Of a stretch of 64,000 bases of DNA, positions 38,430 to 49,206 are shown piece after piece. This DNA comes from Zeugodacus cucurbitae (taxonomy: Eukaryota; Arthropoda; Insecta; Diptera; Tephritidae). Location: NCBI RefSeq assembly GCF_028554725.1, contig NC_071669.1, positions 48,253,501 to 48,317,500 of the forward strand, given 5' to 3'. Positions within the stretch are counted from its first letter, which is position 1; each line of letters opens with the position of its first letter. The notes below the pieces were generated by a model, which made no database searches, was not told where the DNA came from, and saw only the letters and a program-made list of their open reading frames with translations. The translations under genes and the position numbers were made by a program.

Positions 38430-39778
38430 AAAAATGCTGAGAGAAATGAATTATTGGTGATTAAGTTGCTTTATCTCTTTTAAGAACCATCTGTACATAG
38501 AGGTTTTATGGAAGATGTAGAAGAAGTGTAGAATAGTTTTATTATGTTTTTAAAATACCTATAGGAGAGTTTAGGACTACCACTCCAAATCCCTAATATT
38601 GCCAAAGATCTCAACATATTTTTATATTAACTCCAAGCCAAATTTCGTCTTACTAACCAGTCTAAAGGTTTATAATACTTCTAAGAAAAATGATCCGACG
38701 AAACAATAATTCGTAATATATTTGATAGATTCCAGGTATATGAATATAATAAACGATAAAAACAATAGACGTAAAATGAATTTGTGTGATCCTAAAATGA
38801 GGTTCTTCAAGATAACAGCTACTCTAAAGATATCAAAGCAGAATCTTGGATATATCGTTCGTGCAGATTTGTAATCTCTGAAAGCAAATACATGCTCTTT
38901 ATCACAAATCAATGAATAAAGCATGATACTGAGTTGAGTTAAGTTAACGATGAGTTGAGTTAATGAGTTTTATCTCTATATCGCTCTATTTCAATCAATT
39001 TTGAATCCACAGGCCTTTTATTAGCGATCCTTCAATCACACACTTCAAGAGAACGACCTTCAGAATGCTGACACTTCATCCAACTCTCTCAGTTGCCAAC
39101 CCATTTGGGTAATGGAATTTAATAATTGAAATATCTGAAACACTTCCTCACACAGTTTCCCCACTTTGTACCTTACCAAACACGATCGATTGGTACAAAT
39201 AAAGAGCTACTTTTTCCAAAAGCTGCACATTGTCCATTGCCCGGTGTATATGGCCAAGTAAGAAGGTCTAAGGAGCAATTTTTCTCTTTCAATATTATAA
39301 TGAAAGTACTAAATAAATAAAGCAGCTAAAATAGGACAATTGGAATCGCGCTATAAAAAACGAACGCTAAACAGCTAAAGAGCTAAACAATGAAATGTGC
39401 CCATATAAATGTGATTCCAACACAACATTGGAATGCTGTGACATCTCTCCAGGAAAGTATGTTACACTCGCTAATGAGGCTCCAGGCATGCCGTATATAG
39501 CAGGCCATACCAATACAACTGCGCACGCGTCAGCCTTAAGCGCGCGGCGATGTAGGAAAACCGCAGCTGGTCAAAACAATTCATTTAGTTTCATTAACTT
39601 GTCACAGCAGCAGACGGCAAAAGCAACAAAAAACACAGCAGCAGCAACAACAGCACTAAGTGGTTAAAGAGACGAGTAATAGCAGTGAATAAACGCGCGC
39701 GCACATACATACATGTGTAAAACGCTATAGGAAAGAAACGTTTGCAGCAAATTCCACAATCTAAACTAGCGAACTATT

Positions 39779-39798
39779 AGCGGCGGCGGCGGCGGCGC
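39779..39798. repeat. (CGG)n trinucleotide run
   Basis: Six GGC/CGG units leading into GCGCGCC. Confidence 0.9.
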
Positions 39799-42231
39799 GC
39801 CAACTGTAAATAGCCGATAAATGCTATTAGCGCTACTGTTGTTGGCGATTATTGTCACTCTGCTATGTCTGCAGCGCGCGGCCATTAGAACTGCGGCACG
39901 TGCTACTTAAATACGCGACTGCAGTTCAAATTACTAAATTGACAATCGGCGCGCTGGTGGCGGTAAGAGATTTAATGTTACCGCGCGGCCAAACACACTG
40001 CGCGTCGCATTAAGGAGTCGCAAACGATGACTGGGAAGAAAAATAGTAATATTGCAATATTTAGAGCAACTATTGGCGACGAAGGAGTAAAAAACTTCAA
40101 CGCGCTGCATAATTATGCAAAAATTACATATAATAGTGTATGGCGAGCGCGTCAGCGCCAAACATCACATTGAGTGCAGCGGCCACCAGCGTTGTTGCTC
40201 CCGCGCGCTAACGCTGGTAATGAGGACAGCGCGCAGTGTGCACTGTCGCATAAATGGTAAACAGACACAGCAAGTGAAGCGATTTTTGGCGGACAGTAAC
40301 AGTTGACGCAACATGTGGGCCACACTGCGCTAGGTAACACCAAAGCGCTGGAGGTGGCCGCCAATAAGCGCGAAATTGCAAACCAAATAAGCGCGCAACT
40401 TTTACAGCAACGCGCGGACAAATATTGGTAAATTTGCTGTTTATTTAAAGGTTCATAATACATGCATGCATACATTAACACATAAATATGTATGTATTTG
40501 TATTGACTTAGCATTATATAAGCACTTGCGAATATACATATGGATGAGAGCGCGCAGCAAATGTGATGGCGGCGTGGTGAACATGACAGCGCGACACAAC
40601 CGCTATTGCAATCGCCACAACTGTGCGCGAATAACAACAACTAAAGCGGCAGCAACAAAAACAATAGCCAAAGCATGTTGTTGCATCACCGAACATACAT
40701 AAATGAGCAGCAGCGGAAAAAAGTTAATACACTGGTGACAAGAAAAAAGTTGTTACAGCAATCACAACAAAGAGCACAACAAATAAAGAGTAAAACAACA
40801 ACAAGCTGTAAAACAACAGTGACAACAAAAAGTGGTAAAAAGCGGAGTAGCAGCACCGCCATCTGCAGCGCGCAACAGTAGCGGCAATCGCCAATGGCTA
40901 AACAAAGGCAATGTGTGTGGTCTCATTAGTTATCACGGGGGAATTAACTCTAAGCCACACACATAGCTGCGCATGACACCAACACAAGCGCGCGTCAATG
41001 CACACACATACAAGTATACTTAAGTAGGCTCGTGTGTACTCTAAGGCAGATCACACATTTGTATTTGCGTGTGAGCTTCAGCGCTGTTTCTTCCATCAAC
41101 GCCAACACGCATCTGTAACCACTTACATGCTCAGAGAGATCGGTATATATATACATATGTGTACACTAGGAAGGCGTGTATTCATCTTTTCATAACACAT
41201 GTTGTCACTAGGAATCGTTTAAAAACCGATTTTGGCAAATATTCATATATTTTTTTTTTGCGTTGATTACTGTAAACGTTTTGTAATTTATCTTATGCGA
41301 GATTTTCGCTTAAATGAGATGTTCTATTAAGCGATATAAAATTGCTTTAATAACACACAGCATAAATGAGAACTCAGTTCCATTGGATAAGCCAGCCGGC
41401 TGGAGACCTGTGACCACGAATACCGATCACATCATGGAAAACATCGAGATAGACCGGCATGTGGCATTTCGTGGCATCGACCTGGAGATGGGAGTTAGTC
41501 ACCAAACCATTTTAAACCATCTGCAGAAGGCTGTATGCACAGAAAAGCTTGATGTTTGGGTGCCGCATGATTTGACGCAAAAAAACCTTCTGGACCGAAT
41601 CAACGCCTGTGATATACTGCTGCAACGGAACGAACACGACCAGTTTTTGAAGCGGATAGGGACTGGCGACGAAAAATGGATGACATACGACAATATCAAG
41701 CGAAAACGGTCGTGGTCGAAGATCGGTGAATCGTCAAAAACAGTGGCCAAGCCGGGATTGACGTCCAGGAAGGTTTTGCTGTGTGTTTGGTGGGATTGGA
41801 AGGGAATCATCCACTATTAGCTGCTCCCATATGGTCAGACGCTTAATTCTACCATCTACTGCAAACAACTGGCCCGCTTAAAGCAGGAGTATTGGCCAAC
41901 AGGAAGGGTATACCACCACGACAACGCTAGACCACACACTTCGTTGATGACTGGTCAGAAGCTGCGGGAGCTCGGATGGGAAGTTTTATCGCATCCACCA
42001 TATAGTTCGGACATAGCGCCAAGTGATTACCACCTGTTCCTGTCCATGGCGAACGCCCTTGGTAATGTTGAACTCAAAGAGGTTTGTGAAAAGTGGTTGT
42101 CCTAGTTCTTCGCAAATAAGGAGTGGTGCTTCTATGAGGGTGGTATTATGAAGTTGCCGTCTAGATGGAAACAGATTATCGAACAAAATGGCGCATATTT
42201 GAACTAAATCCGATCACTGTAACACTTTTTA

Positions 42232-42244
42232 TAAAGCATTGAAT
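42232..42244 (+). repeat. Target-site duplication of the RTE insertion, left copy
   Basis: TAAAGCATTGAAT; its exact partner is at 45170-45182. Together they restore the mariner 3' UTR as seen in copy a (about 32124-32138). Confidence 0.9.
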
Positions 42245-45169
42245 GTATGTATGTGAATGTGATTGGTGTTGCAACCGTTTAGCCGGTTATAGCCGAACCG
42301 ACGATAGTGCGCCACTTCTCTCTCTCCTTCGCAGTTCGGCGCCAGTTGGAGATCCCAAGTGTAACCAGGTCGCTCTCCACCTGGTCCCTCCAACGGAGTG
42401 GAGGCCTTCCCCTTCCTCGGCTTCCTCCGGCGGGTACTGCATCGAACACCTTCAGGGCTGGAGTGTTTTCGTCCATTCGGACAACATGACCTAGCCAGCG
42501 TAGCCGCTGTCTTTTTATTCGCTGAACTATGTCAATGTCGTCGTATAACTCGTACAGCTCATCGTTCCATCGTCTGCGGTATTCGCCGTTGCCAATGTTC
42601 TGAGGACCATAAATCTTGCGCAAAATTTTCCTCTCGAAAACTCCTAGTGTCGTCTCATCTGATGTTGACATCGTCCAAGCTTCTGCACCGTAGAGCAGGA
42701 CGGGAATGATAAGCGACATGTAGAGCTTAATTTTGGTTCGTCGAGAGAGGACTTTACTGTTCAATTGCCTACTCAGTCCAAAGTAGCACCTGTTGGCAAG
42801 AGTTATTCTGCGCTGGATTTCGAGGCTGACATTGTTCGAGTTGTTGATGCTGGTTCCCAGGTATACGAAATTATCTACGACCTCGAAGTTATGACTGTCA
42901 ACAGTGACGTGGGAGCCAAGACGCGAATGCGCCGACTGTTTGCTTGATGACAGGAGATATTTCATCTTGTCCTCATTCACCTCCAGACCTATTCGCTTCG
43001 CCTCCTTATCCATGCGGGAAAAAGCAGAACAAACGGCGCGGTTGTTGCTTCCGATGATATCAATATCGCGTACGCCAGGAGCTGTACACTTTTGTAGAAG
43101 ATTGTACCTTCTCGGTTTAGCTCTGCAGCTCTTATAATTTTTTCCAGCATCAGGTTAAAGAAGTCGCACGATAGTGAGTCACCTTGTCTGAAACCTCGTT
43201 TGGTATCGAACGGCTCGGAGAGGTCCTTCCCAATCCTGACGGAGCTTTTGGTGTTGCTCAGCGTCAATTTACACAGCCGTATTAGTTTTGCGGGGATACC
43301 AAATTCAGACATCGCGGCGTAAAGGCAGCTCCTTTTCGTGCTGTCGAAAGCAGATTTAAAATCGACAAAAAGGTGGTGTGTGTCGATCCTCTTTTCACGG
43401 GTCTTCTCCAAAATTTGGCGCATGGTGAACATCTGGTCAGTTGTCGATTTTCCAGGCCTAAAGCCACACTGATAAGGTCCAATCAGTTTGTTGACGGTGG
43501 GCTTTAGTCTTTCACACAGTACGCTCGATAGAACCTTGTATGCGATATTTAGGAGGCTGATCCCACGGTAATTGGCGCAGATTGTGGGATCTCCCTTTTT
43601 ATGGATTGGGCAGAGCACACTGAGATTCCAATCGTCAGGCATGCTTTCTTCCGACCATATTCTGCAAAGAAGCTGATGCATGCACCTTATCAGTTCTTCG
43701 CCGCCGTATTTGAATAGTTCTGCCGGTAATCTATCGGCCCCCGCTGCTTTGTTGTTCTTCAAGCGGGTAATTGCTATTCGAATTTCTTCATGGTCGGGTA
43801 ATGGAACATCTGTTCCATCGTCATCGATTGGGGGATCGGGTTCGCCATCTCCTGGTGTTGTACTCTCACTGTCATTCAGCAGGTCGGAGAAGTGTTCCCT
43901 CCATAATCCCAGTATGCCCTGGACATCGGTTACCAGATTACCACCTTGGTCTCTACATGAGGATGCTCCGGTCTTGAAACCTTCGTTAAGTCGCTTCATT
44001 TTTTCATAAAATTTTCGAGCATTCCCTCTGTCTGCCAGCTTCTCAAGCTCTTCGTACTCACGCATTTCGGCCTCTTTCTTTTTTTGTCTACAGATGCGTC
44101 TCGCTTCCCTCTTCAGCTCTCGGTATCTATCCCATCCCGCACGTGTTGTGGTCGTTTGAAACGTTGCGAGGTAGGCACATGTCTTCCGTCTATCACAGCG
44201 TGATCGATTTGGTTCCGCGTGTTTCGATCAGGAGACAGCCAAGTAGCTTGATGTATTTTCTTATGCTGGAATCTGGTACTACAGACGACCATATTTCGGG
44301 CCCCAGCAAAGTCGATCAGCCTCAGGCCGTTTGGTGATGTTTCGTCATGGAGGCTGAATTTTCCGACTGTTGTGCCAAAGACACCTTCTTTACCCACCCT
44401 GGCGTTAAAATCGCCAAGCACGACTTTTACATCGTGGCGGGGGCAGCGCTCATAGGTGCGTTCTAGGCGCTCATAGAAAGCATCTTTGGTCACATCGTCC
44501 TTCTCTTCCGTTGGGGCGTGGGAGCAAATCAGCGATATGTTGAAGAACCTCGCTTTGATGCGGATTGTGGCAAGACGTTCATCCACCGGGGTGAATGCCA
44601 GGACTCTGCGACGGAGTCTCTCTCCCACCACAAATCCAACACCAAATTTGCGCTCCTTTATATTGCCGCTGTAGTAGATGTCACAAGGACCCACCTTCTT
44701 CCGTCCTTGTCCCGTCCATCGCACTTCTTGGATGGCGATGATGTCAACCTTGAGTCGTATGAGGACATCAACCAGCTGGGCAGAGGCACCTTCCCAATTA
44801 AGGGTCCGGACATTCCAGGTGCATGCTCTTATATCATTATCCTTAAAACGTTTGCAGGGGTCGTCATCAAAAGGGGGGTGTCTCATCCGAGGCTTTCGTA
44901 GATTTTTCATTGGTACTTCGTTTTTATGTGGTGGGTCCCAAGCCCTACGCACAACCGCATAAGCGGGCTTCGCCTTCTCACTTTAGCTCGCCTTCAAACG
45001 GCTGTCTGTTGGCTACCCAGAGGATACTTGGTCTAAAACCGGAAGTCGTGAGCTGCTTGAACCATGTGGAGAAGAATCGTTTCTGGCCACTCCCAAGTGA
45101 ATGACAATCAAAAACTTTCCTCACTTGCGTGAACTTCTACACATGATCCCATCCTCCAAGCATTCATCC
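42245..45169 (-). mobile_element. RTE-clade LINE, near full length, internally deleted and frameshifted
   Basis: Reading right to left: a 5' UTR (44953-45169), an AP-endonuclease domain at 44113-44952 (RACTWNVRTLNW, DIIAIQEVRWTG, LGDFNARVG, NQIDHAVID), then reverse transcriptase at 42989-44065 (YRGISLLNIAYKVLSSVL, GPYQCGFRPGKSTTDQ, FVDFKSAFDS, TKRGFRQGDSLS). The RT C-terminus is at 42279-43013 (NFVYLGTSI, RWLGHVVRMDENTP, RGRGRPPLRWRDQV). The endonuclease-RT linker is cut short by a frame-shifting deletion near 44113-44160. The RT frame breaks exactly at the YADD box (about 43060-43072), where LAYA runs into another frame. The 3' end has a short TACATACAT-type tail. Flanked by TAAAGCATTGAAT at 42232-42244 and 45170-45182. 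Confidence 0.9.
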
Positions 45170-45182
45170 TAAAGCATTGAAT
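45170..45182 (+). repeat. Target-site duplication of the RTE insertion, right copy
   Basis: TAAAGCATTGAAT, identical to 42232-42244; the first bases after it continue the mariner 3' UTR. Confidence 0.9.
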
Positions 45183-45314
45183 AAAAAGCAAAAAAGCGGA
45201 AGGGAGATATTTGTCAACCTAATATTATTCCACTCAACTTTATGCCAAATATGCGGGTCAAATCTCATATTATATTAATAAAAATTACATTTATAAATTA
45301 CAAGAGTTTAAAAT

Positions 45315-45353
45315 GGTCGGTTACACCCACACTTAGCCCTTCCCTACTTGTTT
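45315..45353 (+). mobile_element. Helentron/DINE-1-like 3'-terminal fragment
   Basis: Only the terminal 39 bp: CGGTTACACCCACACTTAGC then CCTTCCCTACTTG, matching the hairpin end of the other copies, with one stem arm degraded. Confidence 0.55.
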
Positions 45354-45599
45354 AATATCGTATTTAACTTGCCTAAAAATAGATCTGAGTAACGATTACC
45401 TTGTCATTGTTGCTAAATCTTTCCAGCGAACATGCCTTTGAAGCCAGGACTTAAGAAAAAAGAGGAAGTTATTCGATGCCCAATTTGTGTAATTTTGTTA
45501 TTGTGTCCATTTGAAAATTTTTTGAAATAGTGTTTGCTCTTTTTTCAATTTTGTAAGCAGACTATTCCCCGCGTACCCTAAATATAGACAATAATTTTC

Positions 45600-45900
45600 A
45601 TGCTCGAGTCATCGCTTACCGACTAATGAATTCATGTTCAATCCAGTGCCACTTCGCGTGACTCTTTTCTTTTTCAAAAAATAAAAGGAACCTTGAAGGG
45701 CCGTAGTTTTTCAAGTATACGATAAGTCGCTGAAAGAGCCAAAGGCGACCAAAGGTCGATTTTGAGCAGTGTTTCGACGATTGGAAGAAACGCTGGCATA
45801 AGTGCCTGATATCGAATGGGGACTATTTTGGAAGCAACAACATTAATGTAGTCGCATGAAATTTTTTTCAGTTTATTTTTTGAAACACCTAGAATATATG
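45600..45900 (+). pseudogene. Mariner-like transposase C-terminal remnant
   Basis: Frames give DSFLFQKIKGTLKGRSFSS (about 45662) and CFDDWKKRWHKCLISNGDYF (about 45770), the same C-terminal block as in the 22.6-kb relic. It is followed by TTATTTTTTGAAACACCTAG, an end-like sequence. Only the last third or less of the transposase is present. Confidence 0.55.
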
Positions 45901-46151
45901 TATATGATTTATGAATAATTTTAAATATTTCATATATTTGTTCTATATTTAATAGTGCAAATACCTTTTCCGCAAATCAAATATTAATATCGAAAACTTA
46001 ATTCCTACAGACATTACAAGCTCAGCGACTTTGTTGCAAATACACAGTATTAAAGTGATCCGAGAATTAACAAGAAAAAAGTCAACAGAACAAACAAATC
46101 AAATAAGTTCAAAGTAAGCCCATCTGTAAACGTCCACCGAGACACAATCAA

Positions 46152-46552
46152 ATGATGATGGTCTTAACACATCCGAAGAGACCACGCTCAAATAGTGGCT
46201 ACACCAATTGTGGTCAGCTGTCTGCCCAAGCGACCGACGCAAGACAACCGCCGCTGAGCGGAAATAGCACAAAAATGGAGGCACTGTTTGGACCATTGCC
46301 GCAGCAGCAACAGCAGCATCGGTGGCTGACACCTGTGGGAGCTGGCTGATGTCACCGCTAAATATTGTGATCAGCGACAACGCGAAGGCAGCGCGCGCGG
46401 CCGTCAATCCCAGAACTCGCCGCAAAAGCGACTTGATGACAGTCAACACGCCGAGTAGTGGCAGCAGTGGCTCTAGTAATATTAATGGACACAGCTGCTG
46501 TTCGGGTAGACGCGACAATAAAAACAACAACAACAGCACGTGCATATATTAA
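46152..46552 (+). CDS. Candidate coding region, two overlapping frames, unassigned
   Basis: Frame one starts at ATG 46152 after an in-frame stop at 46104 and reads HPKRPRSNSGYTNCGQ, then a Gln run, to a TGA at 46347. Frame two, open from before 46322 to 46552, reads ARAAVNPRTRRKSDLMTVNT and a Ser/Gly/Asn-rich tail. Both have compositions seen in low-complexity regions of dipteran proteins, but only one at most is likely real, or they join by splicing or a frameshift. No domain is recognised, and chance in a CAG/CAA-rich patch is a serious alternative. Confidence 0.18.
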
Positions 46553-48226
46553 GGCAAACGCTGCTGCTGTTCTTGTTATATAGTGAGCGTTAGCTGAGGA
46601 GGTACCTGAATATAATTGCCCGCAATAGTTGTTCTTGTTATTGTTGTTGTGCGCGTTGTTTACAATGTTGTAACCATAAATCGTGTGAAATATCACATTT
46701 CGCCGCTTGTTTCAGCACTCTGCGTAGCGTGCCACACAAGCGGAAGGAGCGTTGTGCGATGCGCGCGGCAGCCGAGCAAGCAATTTATTTGCCTTGTAAT
46801 CTGTAGTGACGCGCGTGCGCACAACCACAAAATGACAACAACACTGCGCAAATGCTCATGTTTCCATCAGCGCGCAGGCGCATTGAATTCAGTTAATGCG
46901 CTGGTGTTGTTGGTGTGTGTATAATTTGCATATTGACATTGATATGTGATAAAGCATCGCGAACGCGGACAACCAGCGAACAGGGCACGTTAGAAAAATA
47001 TATTGCATATATAAAAAAATGAGTCTCTCAAATATTTGTATGTATTTTTATTCAATATAGAGAGTCCGCAGCAGCGCGCACCCACTTTATATACGCAGCC
47101 AACAATGCGCGTTGCAAGAAAAATCTCGCCTACTACTTACTGTCACACAAACAACATGCGTCGTGGCATCAATGAAACTGCATGCGCGCCCTGTCACACT
47201 CCGCTAAAACCGTCTTCCCATACGCTCTCCCTGTAATCAGTTGTAACGCTCAGACTCATGGCGATCATGTTGCGCGCCCACAAAACCATGTTGCACGTCA
47301 ACAGCATACAAGTCGCAACTTTAAATGCCGGTGGCGTCGTATGTGTATGTCTGTGTTTGTGTGTGTACGCCCGCGTCCACAAGTATCGCATCGCCTTGTT
47401 TTATGCCAGCACTGCCGCATGCGCTATAAAGTAAATGCCCACTAGCGGCGCTCACTGATGGCTCGTCTCAAGGTCGGCGCGCCGCTGCTCAACGAGCGAC
47501 ACGACCACCAACGCATCGGCATAGCATTTACTGTAGTGCGGCGCGTTGCTTTATGTCACATGCGGCAATTGATTTTTAAGATTTAAGCAAAAGAAAAACT
47601 CAAATGCGCTGACAATTTACCTATGGCGGCGGCAACATGTTGCCTCGTGACACGCGCGCTGTTATGTGCGGGCAGTACGGCCTTCGTTGCTGGTATTTTC
47701 TCCGTTCTCCGATGGCTTGGTATTACTGATAATGTGGTTGCCATTGTTGTTGTGTTTGTATTCATCTTGACATGTTTGCAACTGCAACAACGCAAAGCAA
47801 ATTGCTACATGCTGTTTTGTGGTTGTCATTCGACCCACAAACTGCCAGCCAACATACAGACGGGTGCACTTCGTGAATGATGGTCCAAAGGAAGCTTCAA
47901 TTGTACCATACTTTGCGTCATTGTGTATTAAATTGTTGCTTATTACGGATTTTAATGTAGTGAATTCAAAAGTACATACATATATGAGCATTAACTTTGT
48001 CAAAAAACAAAAACTTTTCTTTCGACCTTTTCAAATATAATTTGTATGTTTGACAAGAGGTTTTGAACATCTCTTATACTTAAATCTTCATATACTTAAA
48101 CCTTTTCCGAAGAAAGGGAGCCCAAAAGAAATTTTCGAAATTCAGTTATTTGAGATACAAATATTAATTTAAATCTTGAAGCAAGCGTAAAGCTGTTCGA
48201 AGCGGACAACGTTTCGATCAAATCCT
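46553..48226. other. No recognised gene; GC-richer intergenic DNA
   Basis: Short frames on both strands (for example 47623-47880 plus, 47662-48003 minus) with no recognised motifs. GCGCGC-rich patches resemble those at 39.5-40.4 kb. Confidence 0.4.
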
Positions 48227-49206
48227 TTAAGGGGCAATAGCAGTTTAACTCATGAAAAATTAGGCGATTTTCGTAAATTTTTAAAGAAAGGCCTCGATCG
48301 AATGTTTTGAAATTTTTTGGACATAATAAGCTATTCTTTCAACCATATTTTAAGATTTTTTTACAACAATATTGAAAAATAAACGGAGTTGTGTGCTGTC
48401 TTGGTAGGTGCGGAAAAAAAAGTAGCGAATGAGTAGCTGAAACAAAAAAGTTTCAAAAGGTTATTCAAGTTGAAGGTATGTCCTATACAATGAACGAACA
48501 CTTTCAGAGCTGGAGCGTTTTCGTCCATTCGGACAACATGACCTAGCCAGCGTAGCCGCTGTCTTTTTATTCGCTGAACTATTTCAATGTAGTCGTATAA
48601 CTCGTACAGCTCATCGTTACATCGTCTGCGGTATTCGCCGTTCCCAATGTTCTGAGGACCATAAATCTTGCGCAAAATTTTCCTCTCGAAAACTCCTAGT
48701 GTCGTCTCATCTGATGCTGACATCGTCCAAGCTTCTGCACCATAAAGCAGGACGGGAATGATAAGCGACTTGTAGAGTTTATTTTGGTTCGTCGAGAGAG
48801 GACTTTGCTGTTCAATTGCCTACTCAGTCCAAAGTAACACCTGTTGGCAAAATGGCATAGTTCTGAAAAAAATGTAGTTTTTTTAAGTAAAAAAATGTTC
48901 GTTTTTTAATGCCATATTGAGAATTTTTAACAAATCCTAGGACATTGTATATAAAGTCGATCGGTCAATTTCTCGTTGAGTTATGATGCCAGCAATTTTG
49001 AAAAATGTCGTTTCGAGAAAAACGCGTTTATAGTTTCTACTATAGCGGCTTATATCTGTGAGAGGTCGCTCTTTAGAACGCTGCTATTCACAAACTGTTC
49101 AAGACACGAAATATCCCAGGATATTTTTGAGAGTATTAGTTATCGAATAAGCAAAAAATTTAAAAAAATCTAATTTTTAAAATGTCACACTGGTATAACC
49201 GCTTAA
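48227..49206. mobile_element. TTAA-flanked terminal-inverted-repeat element, copy 2, with an RTE fragment inside
   Basis: Bounded by TTAA at 48227-48230 and 49203-49206. The left end begins GGGGCAATAGC; the right, reverse complemented, begins with a diverged GCGGTTATACCAGTGTGAC. Its right half aligns with copy 1 through CGTTTCGAGAAAAACGCGTT and CGCTCTTTAGAACGCTGCTA (49005-49085), so it is the same family. Positions 48495-48850 are RTE sequence; without it the element is about 616 bp. Confidence 0.6.
48495..48850 (-). mobile_element. RTE LINE internal fragment
   Basis: Roughly 95% identical by eye to 42444-42797 of the RTE copy (FERKILRKIYGPQNIGNGEY and RIKRQRLRWLGHVVRMDENA in translation). 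It lacks both the 5' part and the last ~200 bp of the element's 3' end, and no target-site duplication is visible, so it did not arrive as a standard LINE insertion. Confidence 0.85.

Larger units (their letters stand above)
35746..41376. other. No recognised gene; long intergenic or intronic stretch
   Basis: 5.6 kb without a recognisable gene or element. GC-richer patches with GCGCGC-type sequence lie at 39520-40420, where open frames on both strands overlap (for example 40152-40640 minus, 162 codons) and seem to be chance. CAA/CAG runs occur at 37950, 39605-39650 and 40630-40870. Microsatellites are listed separately. Confidence 0.4.
41377..45224 (+). mobile_element. mariner element, copy b, split by an RTE LINE
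   Basis: The 5' end and transposase N-terminus are missing; similarity starts at about 41380 (DKPAGWRPVTTNTD). The frame then gives GTGDEKWMTYDNIKRKRSWS, VYHHDNARPHTSLMTGQ and SSDIAPSDYHLFLSMANA. The second and third catalytic Asp are separated by 34 residues (D,D34D, mariner). All three catalytic Asp remain, but TAG stops at about 41818 and 42103 and an internal deletion before HHDNA disable it. The 3' UTR is interrupted at 42244 by the RTE element and resumes at 45183. The right ITR (45201-45222, AGGGAGATATTTG...CAACCTAA) is followed by TA and matches the left ITR of copy c at 21 of 22 positions. Confidence 0.85.

Noticed and set aside
40152..40640. 162-codon minus-strand frame in a GCGCGC-rich patch
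   Set aside because: Cys/Ser/Ala-rich translation of low-complexity DNA with plus-strand frames overlapping; no recognisable similarity.
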